From Peptoniphilus sp. KCTC 25270 (GTDB taxonomy: Bacteria > Bacillota > Clostridia > Tissierellales > Peptoniphilaceae), in contig NZ_JAJMZJ010000001.1 of NCBI RefSeq assembly GCF_021012875.1, forward strand, positions 682,001 through 746,000: a stretch of 64,000 nt of DNA. Direction: 5' to 3'. Shown piece by piece: positions 6,633-15,949 of the stretch. The notes beneath the pieces were generated by a model. That model saw nothing but the letters and a program-made list of their open reading frames with translations. It was not told the origin of the DNA and made no database searches. Positions within the stretch are counted from its first letter, which is position 1. Each line of letters starts with the position of its first letter. The position numbers were made by a program, and so were the translations under genes.

Positions 6633-8535
6633 TGACTTTGTCCTCCACTTCTTTTGTTAATTTTTCAATGAATTCTTCCACTTTCATTGGTGGCAATTCT
6701 TCTCCCGCGCGAGTACGAACAGAAACAACTTGTCCTTGTTCTTCTTTTTCGCCAATTACTACCATGTAGTTTACTTTTTGCAATTGTGCTTCGCGAATCT
6801 TATAACCAATTTTTTCCGATCTTGCATCCAAATGGGCTCTTAACCCAGCTTTATCTAAAGCTTTTGTTACTTCTTCTGCATAGCCTAAGAATTTATCAGA
6901 AATTGGCATAACTTCTACTTGAACAGGGGCCAACCACAATGGGAATTTTCCTGCATAGTTTTCAATTAAGATTCCCATAAAGCGTTCCATAGATCCCATT
7001 AACGCTCTGTGAGTCATTACAGGTTGTTTCTTTTCTCCGTCTTCTGCTACATAAGTTAACTCAAAACGTTCTGGCAATTGGAAATCCAACTGAATGGTAC
7101 CACATTGCCAAGTACGTCCAATGGAATCACGCAATTGGAAATCGATCTTTGGTCCATAGAAAGCGCCGTCGCCTTCATTTACTTTGTAATCAATTCCTTT
7201 GTATTCCAAGGCCTTTTCTAAGGCTTCAATAGCACGGTCCCATTGCTCATCGCTTCCCATGCTATCTTCAGGACGAGTAGACAATTCTACTGTGTAGTCA
7301 AATCCGAAAGTTTTGTATAATTCATCAGACAAATCGATGATTTTAATAATTTCTTCTTGAATTTGATCTGGCAACATAAATACATGGGCATCATCTTGTG
7401 TAAAAGTACGAACGCGGAACAATCCGTGTAATGCACCAGATAATTCGTGGCGATGCACTTGACCAAATTCCATTAATTTAATTGGGAAATCTCTATAAGA
7501 ATGAGGTTGTGCTTGGTATACCAAAATAGAACCAGGACAGTTCATTGGTTTAATCGCATAGTCTTCCCCATCAATTTGAGTGAAATACATATTTTCTTTG
7601 TAGTGATCCCAGTGACCAGAACGATGCCATAAGTCTTCGTTCAAAATCATAGGGGTTTTGATTTCTCCATATCCACGTTTCAATTGAAGATCTCTCCAGA
7701 ATTTTTCCAATTCGTTACGAATAATCATTCCCTTAGGATGGAAGAATGGGAATCCTGGTCCTTCTTCACGTAAAGCAAATAGATTTAACTCTTTACCAAT
7801 TTTTCTATGGTCACGACGTTTCGCCTCTTCCATTCTTTCCAAGTATTCATCCAAATCTTTTTTCTTTTCAAAAGAAATACCGTAGATTCTTTGTAGCATC
7901 TTGTTCTTCTCATCGCCTCTCCAATAGGCACCAGCAATGGATGTTAATTCAACGGCTTTGATATTTTTTACATTTTCCAAATGAGGTCCTCTACATAAAT
8001 CTGTATATTCTCCCAATTCATAAATAGAGATTACTTCTCCCTCATCCATTTCTTCAATCAATTCTACTTTATAAATATCGTTGCGTTCTTGGAACAATTT
8101 CAAAGCTTCATCGCGAGAAAGAACTTTTCTTTCAAAGGAAGGATTTTCTTTCACAATTTTTTTCATTTCGGCTTTGATTTTTTCCAAATCTTCATGGTTT
8201 AATTTTTGGTCTAAATCAATATCATAGTAAAATCCATTTTCAATGGCAGGTCCAATGGCAAATTTTGCCTCTGGATACAATCTTTGAATGGCATAAGCCA
8301 TTAAATGAGCAGTAGAATGCCAGAAAATTTGTTTTCCTTCTTCGTCTTCAAATTTTACCACGCGGAATTCTCCGTCTTCTTCTACTTCTTCTGCTTTCCC
8401 CATAATGCGACTGTTAAATACCGCACCAACGCTGGCTCTTTCTAAGCCTTCACTAATGTCTAAGATCAAAGATTTAATGGACTGTTTTTCACTATATTCA
8501 CGAACAGACCCATCAGGTAAAGTAATTTTGAACAT
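6622..8535 (-). CDS. thrS: Threonyl-tRNA synthetase
   Basis: ThrS charges tRNA-Thr with threonine in the cytoplasm. The 637-residue protein is full length, in this order: TGS domain (residues 1-60), the editing/SAD domain with HSTAHLMAYAIQRLYP near residue 73 and the later DLCRGPHL, the class II catalytic core with FRVRTFTQDDAHVF, and the C-terminal anticodon-binding domain (LAPVQVEVMPISDKFLGY). AGGAGG lies 6 bases before the ATG. The gene follows a T-box leader, so expression should rise when tRNA-Thr is uncharged. The SGNH hydrolase gene is translationally coupled downstream. Confidence 0.98.
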   Translation of the reverse strand: MFKITLPDGSVREYSEKQSIKSLILDISEGLERASVGAVFNSRIMGKAEEVEEDGEFRVVKFEDEEGKQIFWHSTAHLMAYAIQRLYPEAKFAIGPAIENGFYYDIDLDQKLNHEDLEKIKAEMKKIVKENPSFERKVLSRDEALKLFQERNDIYKVELIEEMDEGEVISIYELGEYTDLCRGPHLENVKNIKAVELTSIAGAYWRGDEKNKMLQRIYGISFEKKKDLDEYLERMEEAKRRDHRKIGKELNLFALREEGPGFPFFHPKGMIIRNELEKFWRDLQLKRGYGEIKTPMILNEDLWHRSGHWDHYKENMYFTQIDGEDYAIKPMNCPGSILVYQAQPHSYRDFPIKLMEFGQVHRHELSGALHGLFRVRTFTQDDAHVFMLPDQIQEEIIKIIDLSDELYKTFGFDYTVELSTRPEDSMGSDEQWDRAIEALEKALEYKGIDYKVNEGDGAFYGPKIDFQLRDSIGRTWQCGTIQLDFQLPERFELTYVAEDGEKKQPVMTHRALMGSMERFMGILIENYAGKFPLWLAPVQVEVMPISDKFLGYAEEVTKALDKAGLRAHLDARSEKIGYKIREAQLQKVNYMVVIGEKEEQGQVVSVRTRAGEELPPMKVEEFIEKLTKEVEDKVIAQ

Positions 8536-8553
8536 AATTTCCTCCTAAAATAC

Positions 8554-8742
8554 AAAAAAGTACCATTCGCCAAAGGACGAATGGTACCGTGGTTCCACCT
8601 TTTTTTATACTCAAATGAATGTAACGCATATCTTACGCTATCGATTAAGATAGAGCTCCGGGGTGGTTTTTCCACAAAGTTAAGAGCTTTCACCATCCTC
8701 TTATCGCTAATGGTTTGTGTACTTTTTCCCATCTGCTATTAT
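8554..8742 (-). promoter_or_regulatory. T-box leader of thrS
   Basis: The transcript between the promoter and thrS carries the T-box sequence AGGTGGAACCACGG (8587-8600), which can pair with an uncharged tRNA acceptor end. Immediately downstream is an intrinsic terminator: GTACCATTCG / CGAATGGTAC stem (8560-8587) then TTTTTT (8554-8559). An upstream Stem I region contains GGATGGTGAAAGC and a CCGGAGC element typical of T-boxes. The specifier codon was not pinned down by eye; Thr is inferred from the gene controlled. Confidence 0.92.
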
Positions 8743-8749
8743 TGTACTT

Positions 8750-8778
8750 AGTTTACCAAATTCATTCTCAATATTCAA
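8750..8778 (-). promoter_or_regulatory. Promoter of thrS
   Basis: The minus strand reads TTGAAT (8773-8778), a 17-base spacer ending TGG, then TAAACT (8750-8755). It lies 15 bases beyond the katA stop codon. No terminator was seen between katA and this promoter, so katA transcripts may run into the T-box leader. Confidence 0.65.
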
Positions 8779-8793
8779 GGGGATTTTTTCATA

Positions 8794-10482
8794 TTATAAC
8801 AAATATGGATCCTCTTCTGGATCGATGAAAGATTTTGGATCGTAATCGGTTTTGATTTCGTCCCAATCAGCCATAGAGCGATCTTCGCTCTCTACATCCA
8901 ACTCAGGATGAGCGTTATTGGCCGCATAATTTCCTTCTTTTGAGTCTCGTTTTGGTAAATCCAAATCCACATCTTCTATATTGATATTCAAAGCTTTGGC
9001 TACGCCTTTTCCATATTCTTCATCGGCTAAATAACAAGATTGAATATAACGATGTTTGATTTGTAACGTAGAATCTGCCATATTGCGAGCGGTATTTTCG
9101 CACAATACTTGTTGCTGCTCTTTGGTCATAGCGCGATACAATTGTCCTGGTTGTGTGTAATAATCATGATCATCTTCACGATAATCGTAGTTATATACAT
9201 CTCCTCCAGGAACTCCTGGTACGCCATGGCGAGAAGACTCTGTCCAGTTTCCATAAGAGTTTGGTTCGTAATGATTTTCTGAACCTAAATTTCCATCCAC
9301 ACGCATAGCGCCGTCTCTATGGAATCCATGAGGACATCCTACCCCTTTTGGACTATTTACTGGGATTTGATGATGATTTACGCCTAAGCGATAACGGTGT
9401 GCATCCCCATAAGAGAACAGACGACCTTGCAACATTTTATCAGGAGAAAAGCTAATTCCAGGAATTACATTGGCTGGTGTAAAAGCCGCTTGTTCTACAT
9501 CTTGGAAATAATTTTCTGGATTTCGATTTAACTCAAATTCTCCCACTGGAATCAATGGATAATCTTTCTTTGGCCACATTTTTGTTAAGTCAAAGGGATT
9601 GTTTTCCATTGCATTTGCTTGTTCTTCTGTCATCAATTGTACATACATCTTCCATTTTGGGAATTCTCCCTTTTCAATGGCCTCATACAAATCTCTTTGA
9701 TGGCTTTCTCGATCCTTAGAAACCACTTTTTCCGCTTCTTGGTCTGTCAAGTTCTGGATTCCTTGTTGACTGCGGAAATGGAATTTTACCCAAGTACGTT
9801 CGTTGTTCTCATTGATGAAAGAATAGGCATGGGAAGAGAATCCATGCATAAAGCGAAAAGAGGATGGAATTCCGCGATCGCTCATTACAATGGTTGTTTG
9901 CAAAAGAGCCTCTGGCAAAGAACTCCAGAAATCCCAGTTTGTATTTGGGCTTCTCATATTGGTTCTTGGATCTCTTTTAATAGCATGGTTCAAATCAATA
10001 AATTTCAACGGGTCGCGGAAGAAAAATACAGGCGTGTTGTTTCCAACCATGTCCCAATTTCCTTCTTCTGTATAAAATTTCAACGCAAATCCACGAATAT
10101 CCCGCTCAGCATCTGCCGCGCCTCTTTCCCCGGCAACCGTTGAGAAGCGAGCAAACATCTCTGTCTTCTTCCCGATTTCAGAAAAGATTTTCGCCTTTGT
10201 ATATTTTGTAATGTCATCGGTTACTGTAAAGGTTCCAAAAGCTCCACTTCCCTTGGCGTGCATTCTTCTTTCTGGAATGACCTCACGGTCAAAGTGAGCC
10301 ATTTTTTCTAAAAACCAAACGTCCTCTAAAGCAACCGGTCCTCTTACACCCGCTGTCTTTATATCTTGGTTATTATCTACTGGAGCACCAGCAGCTGTAC
10401 GAATTTCTGGATTTTCTCCTTTTCTATCATTTTTTGACGGCAAGGATTCCCCTAAACCATTTTTATCCATAGGATTCTTCAT
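8794..10482 (-). CDS. katA: Monofunctional haem catalase
   Basis: Catalase dismutates hydrogen peroxide to water and oxygen. The 562-residue protein has the distal His in [13 protein letters not shown] (H75), the [13 protein letters not shown] segment, and the Asn-bearing [15 protein letters not shown]. The proximal haem ligand Tyr is in [14 protein letters not shown] (Y358). It is somewhat longer than typical small-subunit catalases (about 480-500), with extensions at both ends (N-terminal ~30, and an acidic C-terminal DPEEDPYLL tail). There is no signal peptide. It stands alone between hisS and thrS, with AGGAGG 6 bases before the ATG. A monofunctional catalase is not universal in this kind of anaerobe. 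The upstream promoter is weak by eye and no clear PerR box was found. Confidence 0.96.
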   Translation of the reverse strand: MKNPMDKNGLGESLPSKNDRKGENPEIRTAAGAPVDNNQDIKTAGVRGPVALEDVWFLEKMAHFDREVIPERRMHAKGSGAFGTFTVTDDITKYTKAKIFSEIGKKTEMFARFSTVAGERGAADAERDIRGFALKFYTEEGNWDMVGNNTPVFFFRDPLKFIDLNHAIKRDPRTNMRSPNTNWDFWSSLPEALLQTTIVMSDRGIPSSFRFMHGFSSHAYSFINENNERTWVKFHFRSQQGIQNLTDQEAEKVVSKDRESHQRDLYEAIEKGEFPKWKMYVQLMTEEQANAMENNPFDLTKMWPKKDYPLIPVGEFELNRNPENYFQDVEQAAFTPANVIPGISFSPDKMLQGRLFSYGDAHRYRLGVNHHQIPVNSPKGVGCPHGFHRDGAMRVDGNLGSENHYEPNSYGNWTESSRHGVPGVPGGDVYNYDYREDDHDYYTQPGQLYRAMTKEQQQVLCENTARNMADSTLQIKHRYIQSCYLADEEYGKGVAKALNINIEDVDLDLPKRDSKEGNYAANNAHPELDVESEDRSMADWDEIKTDYDPKSFIDPEEDPYLL

Positions 10483-10555
10483 ATTTTGCCTCCTTTGGCT
10501 TCTATCATTTGAAATATTCTGTTACTTGGATTGTTACCCCTCAAAAAAAGATTGA

Positions 10556-10593
10556 AACAAAAACCTCTCTTCCCTAAATTTAGGAAGAGAGGT
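10556..10593 (-). terminator. Terminator after hisS
   Basis: An 11-bp stem, ACCTCTCTTCC with GGAAGAGAGGT (10563-10573 / 10583-10593), has a T-rich tail on both strands; on the minus strand it is TTTTGTTTC. It starts seven bases past the hisS stop and precedes katA. Confidence 0.88.
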
Positions 10594-10599
10594 CTTTTT

Positions 10600-11913
10600 T
10601 TATTGTTCACGAATCCATTCCGCGATATTTTCCAAAGGAAGAATTTCTTCCTCCCCAGTTTCCATATTTCGAATTTTGTATTCGTTCTTTTCAATTTCAT
10701 CTCGGCCAACAACTATGGCATAAGGAATGTTCAATTGATCTGCGTATTTGAATTTTTTCGCTAACTTTGCTTTCTCTCCGTAAAAAATCGTTCTTACATT
10801 TCCATCTCGCAAAGCTTTTAGTACGGATAAAGATTCGTCCATGGTATCATCCATTGGAATGACAATGGCATCGGCAGAAGAGGTCTTCATCTCTTCTAAT
10901 ATTCCCGCTTCATTTAATTGGTAATACAAACGAGAAAGGCCAATGGAAATTCCCACTCCTGGCAAAGATTGTTTTGTATAATATTCCGCTAAATTTTCAT
11001 AGCGTCCTCCACTACATACAGATCCAATGGAAGGATATTGATTCAATATGGTTTCATAAACAGTACCAGTATAATAGTCTAAGCCACGGGCAATGCTTAA
11101 ATCCAGTTGAATGTGTCTTTCTTCCACGCCTAAGGATCTAGCAACGTGTAGAACTTCATTTAATTCCGAAAGGCCTAGGACAAATTGTTCGTTTTCAATT
11201 TTTAGATTGCTAAGTTGTTCCAAAATTTCGTCATTAGAACCTTGAATGGAAATAAATCCACGAATTTTTTCAATGGCTTCTTTGCTCAACTCAATTTTTT
11301 CTAATTCTTCTGCAACTTTTTCCCAACCAATTTTATCCAATTTATCAATAATACGAAGGACGTCTTGGGTATTTTCTACGCCAATGGATCCATAAAATCC
11401 ACTTAAAATTTTCCGATTGTTCATGTGAATGGTGAAATCATCAAATCCTAAATCCAAAAAAGTTTGTTCAATAATAGATGGGATTTCCCCGTCGTTAAAC
11501 AAGGCCAATTTCCCATTTCCAATAATATCAATATCGCATTGATAGAACTCACGGAAACGTCCTTTTTGTGCTCTTTCTCCACGATATACTTTCCCGATGT
11601 GGTAACGGCGGAAAGGAAAATTCAAATCACTAAAATGCTCTGCTACATAACGGGCCAAAGGAACGGTTAAGTCGAAACGCATAGCAAGGTTGGTGTCTCC
11701 CTTTTGAAATGCATAAATTTGTTTTTCTGTCTCGCCACCACCTTTTGCCAATAGAACTTCTTCTTTTTCCAAAACGGGTGTATCGATTGGCAAAAATCCT
11801 TTGGCTTCATAATTTTCACGAATGGTATCCATCATTTGATTAAAAACCAATTGATCTTCTGGCAACAGTTCCATAAATCCTGGTAAGGTTGATGGTTTTA
11901 CTATTTTTGTCAT
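10600..11913 (-). CDS. hisS: Histidyl-tRNA synthetase
   Basis: HisS charges tRNA-His. The 437-residue class II enzyme has motif 1 around LPGFMELLPEDQLVFN, motif 2 in YRGERAQKGRFREFYQCDID, the histidine-specific motifs LDYYTGTVYE and SGGRYENL, and motif 3 in GVGISIGLSRL. A C-terminal anticodon-binding domain follows. Start ATG at 11911-11913 overlaps the stop of the SpoU gene (ATGA), with AAGGAGG upstream; a longer frame to 12018 is not used. No T-box leader precedes it, so it relies on the upstream ktr-rlmB transcript. The usual Firmicute aspS partner is not adjacent. Confidence 0.96.
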   Translation of the reverse strand: MTKIVKPSTLPGFMELLPEDQLVFNQMMDTIRENYEAKGFLPIDTPVLEKEEVLLAKGGGETEKQIYAFQKGDTNLAMRFDLTVPLARYVAEHFSDLNFPFRRYHIGKVYRGERAQKGRFREFYQCDIDIIGNGKLALFNDGEIPSIIEQTFLDLGFDDFTIHMNNRKILSGFYGSIGVENTQDVLRIIDKLDKIGWEKVAEELEKIELSKEAIEKIRGFISIQGSNDEILEQLSNLKIENEQFVLGLSELNEVLHVARSLGVEERHIQLDLSIARGLDYYTGTVYETILNQYPSIGSVCSGGRYENLAEYYTKQSLPGVGISIGLSRLYYQLNEAGILEEMKTSSADAIVIPMDDTMDESLSVLKALRDGNVRTIFYGEKAKLAKKFKYADQLNIPYAIVVGRDEIEKNEYKIRNMETGEEEILPLENIAEWIREQ

Positions 11914-12686
11914 GAATTTCCTCCTTGTAATACATACATTGCAATGGATGCTGCAACATTTGCATTTAATGAATCTACATTTTCGGACAAAGGAATTTCC
12001 ACTCGATCCGTTGCCCATTTTTTTATTTCTACCCTTGGCCCTTTGGCTTCATTGCCCACAACCAAAATTATATTTTTTTCTTCTTTGATTTCTTCTAACT
12101 TGGCCGTCCCGCCTAAATCAAGCACATACATCTTTGTTCCTTGCGCCAAAATTTTTTGCAACGCTTCATCTTCAATGGTATAAATCGGCAAGCGGAACAA
12201 AGAGGCCATGGAAGAACGAATGGCTTTGGGGTTTGTACTTTCTACCGTATTGGGACCTAAAAATACCCCGTCAAAGGAAAAAGCTTCGCAAGATCGGATC
12301 ATTCCTCCTAGATTCCCCGGATCTTGAATCCCATCTACATACAAATATTTCCCCTCTATAGACTCCCCCTCAAAGGGAAGGACTGGGTTTTTCACCATCG
12401 CAATAACGCCTTGAGAGGATTCGGTTCCTTGCAATTGAGAAAATAATTTTTTGGATAAGATATTTTTCGGAAGGGAGGCTTCTTTCAACAAGGAAAAGTC
12501 CTCTTCCATTTTTCCCTCTTCTCCTTCTCGATAAAAAAGACGTTCTACCATTCCAAATGGCAAAATTTCAGAAATGACCACGGGGCCTTCTACTAAAATT
12601 TTCCCTGTCAATAGACGGTTCTTTTTCTCTTTTAATTTTTTTGCCTTTTTGAACACAGGATTTTCTAAAGAATCAAGCTTCTTCAT
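11910..12686 (-). CDS. TrmH/SpoU-family RNA 2'-O-methyltransferase
   Basis: A 258-residue SPOUT methyltransferase of the TrmH/RlmB group that would add a 2'-O-methyl group to rRNA or tRNA ribose using S-adenosylmethionine. An N-terminal substrate-binding domain (NPVFKKAKKLKEKK) precedes the catalytic knot. The three SpoU motifs are intact: DGIQDPGNLGGMIRSCEAF with the conserved Asn and Arg, ILVVGNEAKGP, and IPLSENVDSLNANVAASIA. The ATG at 12684-12686 has AGGGG upstream and overlaps the end of ktrA by 14 bases. It is likely the YsgA-type protein rather than a proven RlmB, so no symbol is given. Confidence 0.88.
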   Translation of the reverse strand: MKKLDSLENPVFKKAKKLKEKKNRLLTGKILVEGPVVISEILPFGMVERLFYREGEEGKMEEDFSLLKEASLPKNILSKKLFSQLQGTESSQGVIAMVKNPVLPFEGESIEGKYLYVDGIQDPGNLGGMIRSCEAFSFDGVFLGPNTVESTNPKAIRSSMASLFRLPIYTIEDEALQKILAQGTKMYVLDLGGTAKLEEIKEEKNIILVVGNEAKGPRVEIKKWATDRVEIPLSENVDSLNANVAASIAMYVLQGGNS

Positions 12687-13335
12687 AGTGAACCCCTTCG
12701 ATTTTATCAATTTGGGCTCGTTTCCCAAAGAAGAAGAGAGCGTCTCCTTCTTGAATGGTTGTTGTTGCCAAATCATTTACCAATAGATCATGATTTCTTC
12801 GAATCGCTATAACATTGATGGAATGATTGTTCCTTAAATGAATTTCTGACAAAGTTTTTCCAATCCAATTTTGGCTTGGAGTAAATTCTACCACACTATA
12901 ATCGTCAGAAAGCTCAATATAGTCCATAATTCCATTGGAAGACAAATTGTGAGCGAGTCTCTCTCCCATATCTTTTTCTGGATAAACAATTTGATGAGCT
13001 CCCAATTTTTTTAATATATTGCCATAACGAGCAGTTGGCGCTTTGGCTACAATTAAAGGGATTTTTGCGTCTACACAGGCAATGGTCGCCATAATGGCTT
13101 CTTCCAAACTCGTTCCCATAGCAATAACAGCCACATCAAAATTGGATAATCCAATTTCATCCATGGCTCGATCATCCATAACGTCCATTTGGATGGCCGT
13201 TGTAACATCGTCTGCTACAGCCTTTACTCGCTCTTCATTAATATCAATCGCCAACACTTCATTGTGCAAATTATATAAAGTTCTTGCCACAGAGGAACCC
13301 ATTCGTCCGCAACCAAAAACTACAAAACTTTTCAT
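12673..13335 (-). CDS. ktrA: Potassium uptake regulatory subunit, KtrA/TrkA type
   Basis: A 220-residue cytoplasmic RCK protein that gates the Ktr/Trk potassium channel. The N-terminal Rossmann RCK_N domain starts VVFGCGRMGSSVARTL, a GxGxxG nucleotide-binding turn, followed by the acidic strand end in VLAIDINEERV. The C-terminal RCK_C domain (~140-215) includes EIHLRNNHSINVIAIRRN; in homologues this domain binds c-di-AMP. It lies 9 bases downstream of the membrane subunit gene, the usual pairing. ATP/ADP control of gating is family knowledge, not seen here. Confidence 0.92.
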   Translation of the reverse strand: MKSFVVFGCGRMGSSVARTLYNLHNEVLAIDINEERVKAVADDVTTAIQMDVMDDRAMDEIGLSNFDVAVIAMGTSLEEAIMATIACVDAKIPLIVAKAPTARYGNILKKLGAHQIVYPEKDMGERLAHNLSSNGIMDYIELSDDYSVVEFTPSQNWIGKTLSEIHLRNNHSINVIAIRRNHDLLVNDLATTTIQEGDALFFFGKRAQIDKIEGVHYEEA

Positions 13336-13344
13336 TTTTTCCTC

Positions 13345-14691
13345 CTAGCCTACCAAGAAACGCCCTTCTGCATAGCGATGTCTTTTCTTATGTCCACGGT
13401 GCAACAAGCCCATGGCAAAAGTGGTAGGGCCTACTCGCCCTAAAAACATTAATAACGATAAAATCAATTTGCTTCCCGCAGAAAGCTCCGGAGTAATTCC
13501 TAAGGTGACTCCTACTGTACCAAAAGCCGATACCGTTTCAAACAATACCTCCATAAAAGTGAATCGATTGTTTTCTATGCTTACAATTCCTACCGCTACA
13601 GCACAAATTAATAGAGTCGCAATAAAAAAGATAGAAAATGATTTTTTCACTACTTCTTCTGGAACTTTTCTGTGAAAAATATTTACACTCTCGTGTTCTT
13701 TCAATCCTGCAATCGTCCCGAAAATCAATATCGCCATTGTGGTTGTTTTTAAACCTCCTGCTGTAGAAGCAGGAGAACCGCCAATAAACATTAAGAAAAT
13801 CGAAACAAATTTTGAAGAATCATTTAAGGCAGCCAGATTAATGCTATTGAAGCCTGCTGTACGGAAAATGGCCGATTGAAAAAAGGACGCCAACCATTTG
13901 TCTTTTTCTGAAAAACTTCCGACGGTACCTGGATTGTTCTTTTCAAGGATATACAATAACACAGTACCAAAGAAAAGTAAAAGAAAAGAAGTTGAAAGTA
14001 CCAATTTTGTATGAGGCATTAGCCGTTTTCGCTCTTGTTTTCTTGTAAAATCCAAATAAACGGTAAATCCTAATCCGCCTAAAATAACTAAGAAAGCAAT
14101 TACAAGATTTAACAATACATCACTATGAAAATCTACAAGTGAATTTCCAAAAATATCAAATCCGGCATTGCAAAAGGCGCTAATTCCATGAAAAATAGAA
14201 TAAGCGATTCCCTTTCCAAGACCATATATGGGAATCAAGCGTATACTCAACAACAAAGCTCCTATAAATTCAATGAACAAGGAAGAAAGCAAAACAAATT
14301 TTATTAATTTTACCATTCCTGTCAAAGAACTCATATTTAGCTGTTCTCGTATGACCATTCTCTCTCTTAAACCAATTTTTTTCCCAACCAATACGGAAAT
14401 AATGGCAATAATGGTCATCGTTCCTACTCCGCCAATTTGTATCAAGGAAATAATGATTACCTTGCCAAAAATCGACCATCCCTCAGCTGTATTACGAACG
14501 ACCAATCCTGTTACACAAGAAGCGGAAGTAGAGGTGAATAATGCATTTACAAATCCTACCGATTCTCCGTTTGCTGATGCCATTGGTAAATTTAATAAAA
14601 TCGCTCCAACAAAAATGAGAATTAAAAAGGACATCCCCAACAATAGAGGAGGATTTTTCCATATGCTTTCCAATACATATTTATTTTTCAT
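13345..14691 (-). CDS. ktrB: Potassium uptake membrane subunit, KtrB/TrkH type
   Basis: A 448-residue membrane protein of the TrkH/KtrB superfamily that conducts potassium, often with sodium, into the cell. Four membrane-pore-membrane repeats are visible through their selectivity-filter segments: ASCVTGLVVRNT, SAFCNAGFDIFG, IFRTAGFNSI and SAFGTVGVTLGI. The loop after the third pore (GGSPASTAGG) is the usual gate loop. Start ATG at 14689-14691 with GAGGG upstream. The gene begins just 15 bases after the rplT terminator and no separate promoter is evident, so it may depend on terminator readthrough. Confidence 0.93.
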   Translation of the reverse strand: MKNKYVLESIWKNPPLLLGMSFLILIFVGAILLNLPMASANGESVGFVNALFTSTSASCVTGLVVRNTAEGWSIFGKVIIISLIQIGGVGTMTIIAIISVLVGKKIGLRERMVIREQLNMSSLTGMVKLIKFVLLSSLFIEFIGALLLSIRLIPIYGLGKGIAYSIFHGISAFCNAGFDIFGNSLVDFHSDVLLNLVIAFLVILGGLGFTVYLDFTRKQERKRLMPHTKLVLSTSFLLLFFGTVLLYILEKNNPGTVGSFSEKDKWLASFFQSAIFRTAGFNSINLAALNDSSKFVSIFLMFIGGSPASTAGGLKTTTMAILIFGTIAGLKEHESVNIFHRKVPEEVVKKSFSIFFIATLLICAVAVGIVSIENNRFTFMEVLFETVSAFGTVGVTLGITPELSAGSKLILSLLMFLGRVGPTTFAMGLLHRGHKKRHRYAEGRFLVG

Positions 14692-14705
14692 TCTTTTCCC
14701 TCTGC

Positions 14706-14736
14706 AAAAAAAAACCCTTGGACAATCCAAGGGGTT
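14706..14736 (-). terminator. Terminator of the infC-rpmI-rplT operon
   Basis: A stem of AACCCCTTGGA with TCCAAGGGTT and a three-base loop (14713-14736) is followed on the minus strand by a run of T. It starts seven bases after the rplT stop and abuts the ktrB ribosome binding site. Confidence 0.88.
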
Positions 14737-14742
14737 TCAAAA

Positions 14743-15093
14743 TCATTCTCCCTTAGCAATTTTTACCAATTGTGCAAATGCATCAGGATCATGGATAGCA
14801 AGCTCAGATAACATTTTACGGTTGATATCTACGTTTGCTTTTTTTAGGCCATCAATGAAGCGGCTATAGCTCATGCCGTTTTGTCTGCTTGCAGCGTTAA
14901 TACGTGCAATCCAAAGTTTTCTGAAATCTCTTTTTCTTTGTTTTCTACCAATGTATGCGTAGCTTAAAGATTTCATTACGGCTTGATTCGCTGGTCTAAA
15001 TAATTTAGATTTCGCTCCGAAATAACCTTTCGCTTGTTTTAAGATCTTTTTATGTCTACGATTTGTATTAATACCTCTTTTTACTCTTGCCAT
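14743..15093 (-). CDS. rplT: 50S ribosomal protein L20
   Basis: L20 is a basic early-assembly protein of the 50S subunit that binds 23S rRNA and, in Firmicutes, represses its own operon through the leader. The 116-residue sequence is canonical: [19 protein letters not shown], the [19 protein letters not shown] segment, [18 protein letters not shown] and [19 protein letters not shown]. Length matches the family (117-119). A GGAGG site precedes the ATG. It is the last gene of infC-rpmI-rplT and is followed by a strong terminator. Confidence 0.98.
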   Translation of the reverse strand: MARVKRGINTNRRHKKILKQAKGYFGAKSKLFRPANQAVMKSLSYAYIGRKQRKRDFRKLWIARINAASRQNGMSYSRFIDGLKKANVDINRKMLSELAIHDPDAFAQLVKIAKGE

Positions 15094-15106
15094 GGTAACC
15101 CTCCTC

Positions 15107-15298
15107 TTATGGTATCATGTGATCGATACGGCGTTGATCAGATGCTGAAACCAAAGAACCTTTACGAAGATTACGAATTCTCTTAGGGCTCTTTTTTCCT
15201 GTAATGTGACTTTTGTAAGCTTTGTATCTTCTTAATTTACCAGTACCGGTTCTTTTGAAGCGTTTCGCTGAAGCTCTGTGTGTCTTCATTTTTCCCAT
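15107..15298 (-). CDS. rpmI: 50S ribosomal protein L35
   Basis: A 63-residue L35 protein of the large ribosomal subunit. It shows the standard pattern [20 protein letters not shown] and a central [19 protein letters not shown], with a C terminus ending RRIDHMIP. It lies 11 bases after infC and 13 bases before rplT in the usual three-gene operon, and is co-regulated by the L20-type leader upstream of infC. Confidence 0.98.
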   Translation of the reverse strand: MGKMKTHRASAKRFKRTGTGKLRRYKAYKSHITGKKSPKRIRNLRKGSLVSASDQRRIDHMIP

Positions 15299-15309
15299 TT
15301 GGATTCCTC

Positions 15310-15825
15310 CTATTTTTCATTCAAAGGGCCAAAGAACATAGTCATACTTCGACCTTCCATTTTTGGCTTTTTATCAACTTGGCCATATTCTTTCACAAGA
15401 TCTGTGAAATCATCTAGCACTCTTCTACCAATTTCAGTGTGACCCATTTCGCGCCCACGAAAACGAACCGACACCTTAACGCGATTTCCACTCTCTAGGA
15501 ATTCTTTCGCCTTTTTGGCTTTGGTGTTCAAATCATGGCTTTCAATATTTGGGGTTAAGCGTAACTCTTTGACACTAATGGTATTTTGTTTTTTCTTAGA
15601 ATCCTTCATTTTTTTCATCATATCGTAACGATATTTTCCATAATCAAGGACTCTACAAACTGGTGGTTTAGCATTTGGCGCCATATTCACCAAGTCCAAT
15701 TGTTGTTCTTCTGCAATTTGTAGCGCTTTCTCAATAGGTACAATACCTAATTGTTCTCCCTCATGATCAATAAGGCGTACTTCTTTTGCACGTATTTCTC
15801 CATTGATTTGAAGTTCTTTAATAAT
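15310..15825 (-). CDS. infC: Translation initiation factor IF-3, probable ATT start
   Basis: IF-3 prevents premature joining of ribosomal subunits and checks the start codon. The protein contains the N domain ([19 protein letters not shown]), the linker, and the C domain with [19 protein letters not shown] and a [10 protein letters not shown] segment. No ATG has suitable spacing: GGAGG at 15832-15836 lies 6 bases before ATT (15823-15825), 3 bases before TTG and only 1 base past an upstream ATG codon pair. The ATT start gives 171 residues, the family's usual length. It fits the known use of rare start codons in infC, which allows self-control by IF-3. The TTG one codon earlier is the alternative. 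Confidence 0.9.
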   Translation of the reverse strand: MIKELQINGEIRAKEVRLIDHEGEQLGIVPIEKALQIAEEQQLDLVNMAPNAKPPVCRVLDYGKYRYDMMKKMKDSKKKQNTISVKELRLTPNIESHDLNTKAKKAKEFLESGNRVKVSVRFRGREMGHTEIGRRVLDDFTDLVKEYGQVDKKPKMEGRSMTMFFGPLNEK

Positions 15826-15843
15826 CAAACACCTCCAAGGCAT

Positions 15844-15943
15844 AAAAAAACGGGCATAAAAATGCCCGCACAAACTCATACTCGAATTCAACCTCAAAAC
15901 TCTCGTCGTAAGGTGAGAAGCGGACTTCTACTTTTTCATTAAC
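15844..15943 (-). promoter_or_regulatory. L20/IF3-type leader with attenuator terminator
   Basis: The infC leader has the sequence pattern of the Firmicute L20 leader: GTAGAAGTCCGCTTCTCACC (about 15911-15930) followed by a CGACGAG segment. It then has an intrinsic terminator, CGGGCAT / ATGCCCG (15851-15868) with seven T (15844-15850), just before the infC ribosome binding site. In characterised homologues L20 binds the leader and favours this terminator. Assignment rests on position and pattern. Confidence 0.85.
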
Positions 15944-15949
15944 ATAAAT

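Noticed and set aside
8466-8732. 88-codon open frame over the thrS start region on the minus strand
   Set aside because: It lies across the T-box leader and its terminator and has no ribosome binding site, so it is a chance frame in a regulatory RNA.
10483-10555. PerR or Fur box upstream of katA
   Set aside because: No sequence close to the 7-1-7 dyad was found; weak AT-rich matches are expected by chance here.
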